Made by a program: the position numbers and the translations under genes
Origin: Selenomonas sp.
GTDB taxonomy: Bacteria; Bacillota_C; Negativicutes; Selenomonadales; Selenomonadaceae
DNA: 11,685 bases
Direction: 5' to 3'
Assembly: GCF_024693525.1 (NCBI RefSeq)
Contig: NZ_JAILKR010000014.1
Coordinates: 1-11,685 of the forward strand
In this document: in pieces, positions 6,801 to 11,685 of the stretch
Position numbering within the stretch: the stretch's first letter is position 1
Layout of the letters: each line of letters opens with the position of its first letter
Notes under the pieces: model-generated
Databases searched by the model: none
Seen by the model: only the letters and a program-made list of their open reading frames with translations
Told to the model about the DNA's origin: nothing

Positions 6801-8100
6801 GGCTTATAAGGAAATCAAACCGATTGAGCGGCCGCGTTTTACGGAGGATTGCAAGGCTACCCATACCATCCTGGCACCGCAGATGGCGCCCATTCACTTT
6901 GAACTTTTCAAGACGGCTATCCGCAAGTATGGCTATAATGTCGTTATTCCGCCGATGCCGGGTAAGGAGGCTATTGATACGGGCCTGCGCTATGTCAACA
7001 ACGATATGTGCTATCCGGCTATTGTGGTCATCGGCCAGCTTATCCAGGCGTTAAAGTCAGGCCTGTGCGACCCGGACCACACGAGCATCATGCTGTTCCA
7101 GACCTGTGGTGCCTGCCGGGCGACGAATTATCTCAGCGTTCTGCGGGAGGCCCTCAAATATGCGGGGTATCCGCAGGTGCCGGTTTTTGCGGTCCATGGA
7201 TTGAAGGATGAGACCGACGCCTTTAATCTCGACCGGGCCATGCTTATCGATGCCATCAAGGCGGCTATCTATGGCGATACCCTGATGAATGTGCGCAATC
7301 GTATGATGCCCTATGAGACGACTCAGGGGGCAACCCAGGCGCTTTCCCGCAAGTGGATGGATCGCTGCAAAGCTGAAATCAATCACGGCAGTTACTTCAA
7401 GTTCAAGAAGAACATCAAGGCCATGGTGCGGGATTTTGACAACCTGCCCATCGATGAAAGCCTCTGGAAGCCGAAGGTGGGTATCGTCGGTGAAATCCTT
7501 GTCAAGTACCATCCGGTGGCCAATAACCACATCGAGAAGGTGCTCATGGATGAGGGGGCCGAGGTAGTCATGCCAGATTTTGTGGACTTCTTCCTTTATT
7601 CGGCTTATGATTCTATTGCCAAGCATAAATTGCTGGCTGGCAAGTACAAGGATCAGTTCTTTGGCAAAATGTTTATCAAGGCCATTGAATTTTTCCGCAA
7701 GCCCATGCGCAAGGCGCTCCGGGAAAGCAAGCATTTTACGCCGCCCCATACGATTTATGAGACGGCTGAACTCGCTGCGCGCCATGTCAGCCTTGGCAAT
7801 ATGGCTGGTGAAGGCTGGTTCCTGACCGGTGAGATGGTAAAACTCATCGACGAAGGAGTCCCTAACGTGGTCTGCCTGCAGCCCTTTGGCTGCCTGCCCA
7901 ACCACATCACGGGCAAGGGCGTCATGCACGAGCTGCGCACGAGCTACAAGGGGGCGAATATCACCGCCATCGACTGCGATGCTGGCTCGAGTGAAGTCAA
8001 CCAGCTTAACCGTCTGAAACTCATGCTGGCGGTGGCCAAAGAGCGCGGCCCCAAACAGGCGGTGGATGAAAAAACAAAATTGAAACAGGCAAGACCATAA
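3841..8100 (+). CDS. Giant 2-hydroxyacyl-CoA dehydratase activase fusion protein
   Basis: A 1419-residue cytoplasmic iron-sulfur ATPase of the acyl-CoA dehydratase activase family. Relatives use ATP to push one low-potential electron onto a partner cluster. Two ASKHA (actin/Hsp70-like) modules are visible. The first (about 6-260) has GIDVGSTTIK (8-17), ELGGEDAK (102-109) and cluster cysteines Cys125 and Cys164. The second (about 321-575) has GIDAGSTTTK (323-332), DIGGQDMK (420-427), Cys445 and Cys484. A four-cysteine site follows (C604-X2-C607-X3-C611-X18-C630). The rest (about 668-1400) resembles the DUF2229/COG3580-3581 dehydratase-like family, with CYPA motifs at 720 and 1057, VGRPYH (859-864), FGCG (Cys935), CGAC (1089-1092) and QPFGCLPNH (Cys1351). 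The start at 3841 has AGGTGGTG 5-12 bases ahead, and no in-frame start codon lies between it and 3793. It stands alone between a promoter and a terminator. The substrate is unknown; family assignment is firm, function is not. Confidence 0.88.
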   Translation: MDSLLKVGIDVGSTTIKLVVLDHEKNILYKNYARHFSEIGNALQENLTHLKTIVGERKFSFALTGSAGMGIAQRIGLPFVQEVIACATAVRELIPQTDTVVELGGEDAKITYFGDAPEQRMNGVCAGGTGSFIDHMASLLSTDAPGLNALAAKGKQIYTIASRCGVFAKTDIQALMNDGAEKADIALSIFQAVVNQTIGNLAQGRPIDGHVAFLGGPLHFLPELRKRFIETLGLDKEHVVAVDYGNYFVAMGSALSDEAKNIDVAQLETSIERAKEAAATETRKADFTLFDSQEEYEAFKRRHDKDKVKRGELAAYEGPVYVGIDAGSTTTKITAIGRDKEILYTSYGSNQGSPLTTVVREFKELYKAMPESAWIAGTMTTGYGEAIVKAAIHADGGEVETFAHLRAAQEFCPEVTFVLDIGGQDMKCFFVKDGSIGNITLNEACSAGCGSFIQNFAEGLHMTPAEFAKKALTSKAPVDLGTRCTVFMNSKVKQAQKEGAEVADISAGIAFSVIKNALFKVMQLKDVRELGDHIVVQGGTFYNDAVLRCMEKLLDRDVIRPDIAGLMGAYGAAILALETGAEKSAVLSADELQNFTVDTSSYRCKGCGNKCLITMQKFPDGSKYFTGNRCERGVGGEKQTQEQTPNIYKYKYDRVFKYYKPQADAKRGRIGIPRVLNMYEDYPFWFTFLDNLGYEVVLSGKSSAKMYYKGMATVPSDSLCYPAKITHGHIVDLIEKGVKKIFYPCEPYNMEDDVNESDNHFNCPIVASYAENIRGNMDILREQNIDFIQPFLPIHDKKRLIVRLYEELGRKEGISKQEIAAAVEAAYKEIEQYRQDVRDYGAKILARIEKTGEQAILLVGRPYHVDPEINHGIPEMIQSYKLPILSEDAVYHLPVKSGKLKVVNQWSYHARLYHAAQFVAEHDNLTLIQFSSFGCGLDALTTGQCKEILEQHHRIYTMIKLDEVSNLGAARIRLRSLMAALTRRTPVAYKEIKPIERPRFTEDCKATHTILAPQMAPIHFELFKTAIRKYGYNVVIPPMPGKEAIDTGLRYVNNDMCYPAIVVIGQLIQALKSGLCDPDHTSIMLFQTCGACRATNYLSVLREALKYAGYPQVPVFAVHGLKDETDAFNLDRAMLIDAIKAAIYGDTLMNVRNRMMPYETTQGATQALSRKWMDRCKAEINHGSYFKFKKNIKAMVRDFDNLPIDESLWKPKVGIVGEILVKYHPVANNHIEKVLMDEGAEVVMPDFVDFFLYSAYDSIAKHKLLAGKYKDQFFGKMFIKAIEFFRKPMRKALRESKHFTPPHTIYETAELAARHVSLGNMAGEGWFLTGEMVKLIDEGVPNVVCLQPFGCLPNHITGKGVMHELRTSYKGANITAIDCDAGSSEVNQLNRLKLMLAVAKERGPKQAVDEKTKLKQARP

Positions 8101-8112
8101 GTGGTCGGGATG

Positions 8113-8148
8113 AAAAGCCTTCTTTTCTCAGGGGAAGAAGGCTTTTTT
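8113..8148 (+). terminator. Strong intrinsic terminator after the activase gene
   Basis: A perfect 12-bp stem (8113-8124 with 8135-8146) can be extended by two G-U pairs and one C-G pair to a 4-base loop, and ends in a run of six T (8143-8148). The A-rich 5' arm opposite the T-run suggests it could also work on the other strand. Just upstream a 5-bp hairpin (8093-8097 with 8102-8106) carries the activase stop codon in its loop. Confidence 0.93.
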
Positions 8149-8158
8149 GTAACAAAAT

Positions 8159-8179
8159 TTCAAGGACACATGTCCTGAA
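8159..8179 (+). promoter_or_regulatory. Inverted repeat abutting the pur promoter, possible operator
   Basis: AGGACA (8163-8168) and TGTCCT (8171-8176) form a perfect 6-bp dyad around a 2-base spacer. TTC and GAA extend it on the outside if one A (8162) is bulged. It ends 4 to 7 bases before the -35 box of the purine promoter and has no T-run, so a protein-binding site is more likely than a terminator. No Bacillus-type PurBox (a CCGAAC core) is visible nearby. The binding protein is unknown. Confidence 0.45.
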
Positions 8180-8182
8180 TTA

Positions 8183-8211
8183 TTGACAGAAGGAAAAAAT
8201 GCCGTTATGAT
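8183..8211 (+). promoter_or_regulatory. Promoter of the purine operon
   Basis: A perfect -35 box TTGACA (8183-8188) and a -10 box TATGAT (8206-8211) are 17 bases apart, predicting a start near 8218. The leader is then only about 45 bases, too short for a purine riboswitch. Control by purines would therefore have to act at the promoter, for example through the adjacent inverted repeat. A TATAAT at 8255-8260 is too close to the start codon to be the main -10 box. Confidence 0.8.
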
Positions 8212-8262
8212 ATTTTTTGTAGGAGTTTTCATCTATTATTTCAGTGGGAGACGATATAATCC

Positions 8263-9135
8263 ATGAAAGAGTACAAACCATTTAAATCCGGTAAGGTTCG
8301 TGAAGTTTATGATGCAGAGGACAGCATCATCATGGTGGCTACGGACCGCATCTCCGCCTTTGACCATATCTTGAAGAACAAGATTACGGATAAAGGCGCT
8401 ATTTTAACGCAGATGTCCCGGTTCTGGTTCGACTTTACGAAAGACATCCTGCCGAATCACATGATTTCGGTGGATAACAAGGAAATGCCAGAGTTTTTCC
8501 AGCAGGACGGGTTCGTTGGCAACAGCATGAAATGCAAAAAGCTCACGATGATTCCCATGGAGTGCATCGTGCGTGGCTACATCACGGGTAGCGGCTGGGA
8601 AAGTTACAAGGAAAATGGCACGGTTTGTGGCATCAAGCTGCCGGAAGGGCTGGTTGAGTCGCAGAAACTGCCCGAGCCAATCTTCACGCCGAGCACGAAG
8701 GCAGAGCTCGGTGACCACGATGAAAATGTCTCCCTCGAAAAGGGTGCGGAAGTTCTGGAGAAGGCTTTCCCGGGACATGGCCGCGAATATGTAGAAAAAG
8801 TACGGGATTACACGATTGCGATTTACAAGAAATGCGCTGAGTATGCGCTTTCCCGCGGTATTATTATTGCCGATACCAAATTCGAGTTTGGCATTGACGA
8901 AGAGGGCAATATCGTATTGGGGGATGAGGTGCTGACGCCGGACAGCTCTCGCTTCTGGCCGCTGGATGGCTACAAAGAGGGCCAGAGTCAGCCGTCTTAT
9001 GACAAGCAGTTTGTTCGTGATTGGCTTAAGGAAAATCCGGATAGCGATTATGAGCTGCCTCAGGAAATCATTGATAAGACGATTGCGAAATACAAGGAAG
9101 CTTTTAAGAAGCTGACGGGCAAAGATTTTGCATAA
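8263..9135 (+). CDS. purC: SAICAR synthase (purine step 7), long form
   Basis: PurC joins CAIR and aspartate using ATP to make SAICAR in de novo purine synthesis. Family marks are the N-terminal SGKVREVYDAEDSIIMVATD, the signature VRGYITGSGW (103-112), EPIFTPSTKAELGDHDEN (138-155), ADTKFEFG (203-210) and GDEVLTPDSSRFW (220-232). At 290 residues it is clearly longer than the roughly 240-residue E. coli enzyme. Its wording, especially the EPIFTPSTKAE..DHDEN block, is closer to the long form found in yeast and Bacteroides-type bacteria. The ATG at 8263 is the only good start, although the nearest ribosome site GGGAG (8246-8250) is 12 bases away, longer than ideal. It is the first gene of the pur operon and is separated from purE by 73 bases that contain a hairpin. 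Confidence 0.95.
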   Translation: MKEYKPFKSGKVREVYDAEDSIIMVATDRISAFDHILKNKITDKGAILTQMSRFWFDFTKDILPNHMISVDNKEMPEFFQQDGFVGNSMKCKKLTMIPMECIVRGYITGSGWESYKENGTVCGIKLPEGLVESQKLPEPIFTPSTKAELGDHDENVSLEKGAEVLEKAFPGHGREYVEKVRDYTIAIYKKCAEYALSRGIIIADTKFEFGIDEEGNIVLGDEVLTPDSSRFWPLDGYKEGQSQPSYDKQFVRDWLKENPDSDYELPQEIIDKTIAKYKEAFKKLTGKDFA

Positions 9136-9151
9136 TGGTTTGTTTCCAAGG

Positions 9152-9179
9152 AATGCGGACCTGTAGCGGGTCCGTATTT
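9152..9179 (+). promoter_or_regulatory. Hairpin between purC and purE
   Basis: A 10-bp stem with one G-U pair (9152-9161 with 9169-9178) and a 7-base loop is followed by only a short TTTC tail. It resembles an intrinsic terminator with a poor U-tract. It may therefore act as a partial terminator or as an mRNA-stabilising or processing element that sets the ratio of PurC to the downstream enzymes. No separate promoter for purE is evident. Confidence 0.55.
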
Positions 9180-9208
9180 CTAGTCACAAAGAAAGGAGAG
9201 CATGAGTA

Positions 9209-9694
9209 ATGAAAGTTGCAGTAATGATGGGAAGCGATTCCGATTGGCCGATTTTGAAGCCAGCGGTAGAACTGTTGAAGTCCTTCGGTATCGAGTCTGA
9301 GGTTATCGTGGCGTCGGCTCATCGTACGCCGGCAAAAGTCCGTGAAGTCGTGCTCAGTGCACCGGAAAAAGGGATTGGTGCGTTCATCGTGGCGGCAGGG
9401 GCTGCGGCTCATCTGGCAGGTGTGGTAGCAAGCTATACGACGCTGCCGGTTATTGGTGTGCCCATCAACGCTACGCCCCTTAATGGCATGGATGCACTTT
9501 TGAGCACGGTCCAGATGCCGTCGGGGATTCCCGTGGCGACGATGGCCGTCAACGGTGCTAAGAATGCAGCGATTTTTGCTGTGGAAATCTTTGCGGTTTC
9601 TGACCAGGAACTGGCGAAGAAATTGGCGGATTACCGCACGAAAATGATTCAGGAAGTTGAAAAGAAAGCAGCCCGTGTTGCTGCCCAGCTTTAA
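9209..9694 (+). CDS. purE: N5-carboxyaminoimidazole ribonucleotide mutase, class I
   Basis: PurE moves the carboxyl group of N5-CAIR to carbon 4 to give CAIR, the substrate of PurC. The 161-residue length is normal. Visible motifs are MGSDSDW (7-13), the active-site SAHRTP (36-41, His38), the AAHLAG loop with His68, and [20 protein letters not shown], which mark the class I (bacterial) type rather than the class II animal type that uses AIR directly. The usual GGAAHLPG is varied here to GAAAHLAG. The start at 9209 lies 10 bases after the GGAG of AAAGGAGAG (9192-9200). An ATG at 9202 is only 3 bases from that site, out of frame, and opens only a short frame. No purK is visible in the window; in a CO2-rich anaerobic habitat N5-CAIR synthetase may be dispensable, but purK could lie elsewhere. 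Confidence 0.95.
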   Translation: MKVAVMMGSDSDWPILKPAVELLKSFGIESEVIVASAHRTPAKVREVVLSAPEKGIGAFIVAAGAAAHLAGVVASYTTLPVIGVPINATPLNGMDALLSTVQMPSGIPVATMAVNGAKNAAIFAVEIFAVSDQELAKKLADYRTKMIQEVEKKAARVAAQL

Positions 9695-9781
9695 GCTGCG
9701 TGCGCAATCGGACTGTTTTTTTGAACGCAAAATTGAAGCAATCGTGTATTTATAAAAAGGAAAAGAGAGAACAAAATAACC

Positions 9782-11221
9782 ATGTATGAAAATGGCTATA
9801 ACTTAGAACCGAAATGGAAAGAGGAATGCGGCGTCTATGGCGTCTATTCCCATACCGAAGATGTATCGGGCATGACCTATCTGGGACTCTATGCCCTGCA
9901 GCATCGCGGCCAGGAAAGCGCTGGTATCGCTATCACCGATGGCGCCTGGATGGATGTTACGCGCGGCATGGGCCTTGTCAATGAGGTGTTCCGTCATCAG
10001 GTCCCTCATATGGAAAATCAGTGCATCGCCATCGGCCATGTGCGTTATTCGACGACGGGATCGAGCCTGCTGGCTAACACCCAGCCGCTGATGGTCAACT
10101 ATGCGGGGGGCAAGATCGCTTTGGCCCATAACGGCAACTTGACCAATGCGGCGGAGATTCGTCATGACCTTGAGCAGCAGGGAACGATCTTCCAGACGTC
10201 GATTGACTCGGAGGTCTTTGTCAACCTGATTGCCCGCTCTCGTCAGGAGACCATTGAAGACAAGGTCATCGAAAGCCTCAAGAAAATCAAGGGGGCTTAC
10301 TGCCTGACTATCATGACCGAGAGCAAGCTCATCGGTGCCCGCGACCCGCAAGGGTTCCGTCCCCTTTGCATCGGCAAGACCGAGGAAGGCAGCTATATCA
10401 TTTCCTCGGAGACCTGTGGCCTTGACGTGGTGGGAGCTGAATTCGTCCGCGATGTACTGCCCGGCGAGATGGTAGTTATTGACGAAGAGGGCATCAAGTC
10501 TTATCCCTTTGCCACGGAGGAGCCTAAGGCAGCTTGCATTTTTGAGTACATCTACTTTGCTCGTCCTGACTCGGTCATCGATGGCCAGAGCGTCCACGAT
10601 GCCCGCTTTATGATGGGGCGCATGTTGGCCCGCGAGTCGGGCTGCCAGGGCGACATCGTCATTTCGGTTCCGGACTCGGGCACGACGGCCGCTACGGGCG
10701 TGGCCTATGAGTCGGGCATTCCCTTTCTCGAAGGCCTGATCAAGAACCGCTATATCGGCCGTACCTTTATCCAGCCGACTCAGAAGAAGCGCGATACGGC
10801 GGTGAAGCTCAAGCTCAACGCTATCCGTTCGGTAGTTGCGGGTAAGCGCGTCATCATGGTGGATGATTCCATCGTTCGCGGTACCACCAGCGGCAAGATC
10901 GTTAAGATGCTCCGCAATGCCGGGGCCAAGGAAGTCCATATGCTCATCAGCAGTCCGCCGATTGGCTATCCCTGCTACTATGGCATCGATACGTCGGTGC
11001 GCAAGGAGCTCATCGCAGCGACCAAGAGTGTCGAGGAAATCCGCGAGTACATCGGCGCCGATACGCTGCATTTCCTGAGCATTGAAGGCCTCAAGCAGTC
11101 GGTATCCGCCGTTGACCCTGAGGCGATGTGCTACGCCTGCTTCAACAGTGCCTATCCGATCGAGGATGGGGAAAAGCCGGCTGGCGACAGCAAATATGTA
11201 TTTGAACAGCGCAAGTGTTAA
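9782..11221 (+). CDS. purF: Amidophosphoribosyltransferase (first step of purine synthesis)
   Basis: PurF makes phosphoribosylamine from PRPP and glutamine, the committed and feedback-controlled step of the pathway. The 479-residue protein has an Ntn-type glutaminase domain starting at Cys16 (ECGVYGVY). The 15 residues before it should be a propeptide removed by self-cleavage, as in Bacillus subtilis PurF. The phosphoribosyltransferase half carries the PRPP motif VIMVDDSIVRGTT (357-369). Four cysteines at 252, 398, 450 and 453 (in KAACIFEY, GYPCYYG and MCYACFN) match the ligands of the [4Fe-4S] cluster of the Bacillus-type enzyme, which makes it oxygen sensitive. The ribosome site is diffuse (AAAGGAAAAGAGAG, 9757-9770), 11 bases from the ATG. 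It follows purE by 87 bases, which include a T7 run without a convincing stem, and precedes purM by 12. Confidence 0.96.
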   Translation: MYENGYNLEPKWKEECGVYGVYSHTEDVSGMTYLGLYALQHRGQESAGIAITDGAWMDVTRGMGLVNEVFRHQVPHMENQCIAIGHVRYSTTGSSLLANTQPLMVNYAGGKIALAHNGNLTNAAEIRHDLEQQGTIFQTSIDSEVFVNLIARSRQETIEDKVIESLKKIKGAYCLTIMTESKLIGARDPQGFRPLCIGKTEEGSYIISSETCGLDVVGAEFVRDVLPGEMVVIDEEGIKSYPFATEEPKAACIFEYIYFARPDSVIDGQSVHDARFMMGRMLARESGCQGDIVISVPDSGTTAATGVAYESGIPFLEGLIKNRYIGRTFIQPTQKKRDTAVKLKLNAIRSVVAGKRVIMVDDSIVRGTTSGKIVKMLRNAGAKEVHMLISSPPIGYPCYYGIDTSVRKELIAATKSVEEIREYIGADTLHFLSIEGLKQSVSAVDPEAMCYACFNSAYPIEDGEKPAGDSKYVFEQRKC

Positions 11222-11233
11222 GAGAGGATAGAA

Positions 11234-11685
11234 ATGGCAGAACAACTTACTTATAAAGATTCCGGTGTTGATATCGATGCAGGCAATAAATCCGTCCAGC
11301 TCATAAAGGACAGCGTAAAAGCTACCTATCGCCCGGAGGTCCTCGGTGACCTCGGCGGCTTTGGCGGCCTGTTCGCGCTGACGGCTGGCAAGTACAAAGA
11401 GCCGGTGCTGGTTTCGGGGACCGATGGCGTCGGTACGAAACTGCGCCTGGCTTTCATGCTGGACAAGCACGATACGGTGGGCCAGGATGCTGTGGCCATG
11501 TGTGTCAACGATATCCTCGTACAGGGTGCTGAGCCCCTCTTTTTCCTTGATTACTTGGCTGTGGGCAAGCTCGACCCGGAGCAGGTAGCTGATGTGGTCA
11601 AGGGCGTAGCAAATGCCTGCAAGGAATCGGGCTGTGCGCTGATCGGCGGCGAGACGGCGGAGATGTCTGGCTTCTATCCGGTGGG
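11234..11685 (+). CDS. purM: Phosphoribosylformylglycinamidine cyclo-ligase (AIR synthetase), 5' part
   Basis: PurM closes the imidazole ring, turning FGAM into AIR with ATP. Only the first 150 codons are in the window; the frame stays open to the end, and the full family length is about 340-350 residues. Visible family motifs are the start [12 protein letters not shown] (7-18), the glycine-rich DLGGFGGLF (39-47), [10 protein letters not shown] (61-70), [18 protein letters not shown] (90-107) and [12 protein letters not shown] (138-149), which form the ATP and substrate site of the PurM/PurL/ThiL/HypE fold. The ATG at 11234 has AGAGAGGA (11221-11228) with 5 bases of spacing. It lies 12 bases after purF, so the two are certainly co-transcribed. 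By analogy with clostridial pur operons, purN, purH and purD are expected next, but they are outside the window. Confidence 0.96.
   Translation, partial: MAEQLTYKDSGVDIDAGNKSVQLIKDSVKATYRPEVLGDLGGFGGLFALTAGKYKEPVLVSGTDGVGTKLRLAFMLDKHDTVGQDAVAMCVNDILVQGAEPLFFLDYLAVGKLDPEQVADVVKGVANACKESGCALIGGETAEMSGFYPV

Noticed and set aside
8255..8260. TATAAT just before the purC start codon
   Set aside because: No -35 box lies at 16-18 bases upstream, and the transcript would begin after the start codon. The upstream TTGACA/TATGAT pair is far better.
9202..9300. ATG at 9202 as a short overlapping gene before purE
   Set aside because: It is only 3 bases from the ribosome site, out of frame with purE, and runs about 32 codons through conserved PurE sequence with no sign of its own coding content.
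9716..9722. Run of seven T between purE and purF as a terminator
   Set aside because: No convincing stem of useful length lies directly before it; only 4-bp pairings could be found, so operon continuity is more likely.
9704..9744. Direct repeat GCAATCG (9704-9710 and 9738-9744) as a regulator site
   Set aside because: Seven bases repeated once in AT-rich spacer is easily chance, and no promoter is placed to make use of it.
9803..11470. A 555-codon open frame on the - strand opposite purF and purM
   Set aside because: It mirrors the codon bias of two clearly identified + strand genes, its translation shows no family motif, and no promoter or ribosome site was seen for it. Antisense openness from GC-rich third positions explains it.

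Overview
This looks like a piece of a low-oxygen Firmicute chromosome, most likely a Negativicutes member of the Selenomonas type. That placement is an inference from four things: the Firmicutes gene order rplQ-ecfA-ecfA-ecfT-truA, the Bacillus-like PurF with a propeptide and iron-sulfur cysteines, the strong AGGAGG-type ribosome sites, and a giant activase protein of a kind known mostly from strict anaerobes. All genes are on the + strand and packed tightly. No mobile element, CRISPR array, tRNA or rRNA was seen, and no gene-free stretch exceeds 300 bases.

Layout. (1) 1-303: the 3' end of rplQ (ribosomal protein L17), closed by a textbook UUCG-loop terminator. (2) 321-3730: a promoter, then two overlapping ATPase genes (ecfA1, ecfA2) and the transmembrane gene ecfT. 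Together they encode the shared energising module of ECF vitamin/metal importers, followed by truA (tRNA pseudouridine synthase) and a weak terminator-like fold. (3) 3751-8148: a one-gene unit with its own promoter, a structured leader and a strong terminator. It encodes a 1419-residue iron-sulfur ATPase that fuses two 2-hydroxyacyl-CoA dehydratase activase (ASKHA) modules to dehydratase-like modules. (4) 8163-11685: a purine biosynthesis operon, purC-purE-purF-purM (purM cut by the window end), behind a near-consensus promoter with an inverted repeat abutting its -35 box.

How the parts relate. The pur genes encode the first committed step (PurF), AIR formation (PurM), carboxylation to CAIR (PurE) and SAICAR formation (PurC). 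The remaining pathway genes should lie downstream or elsewhere. The ECF module has no substrate-binding S component here, so it is probably the general (group II) module shared by scattered S proteins. The large activase gene has no acyl-CoA metabolism genes beside it, and its substrate cannot be told from the sequence. It and its leader (an SD-bearing hairpin and a possible six-residue leader peptide) are the least explained part of the window.
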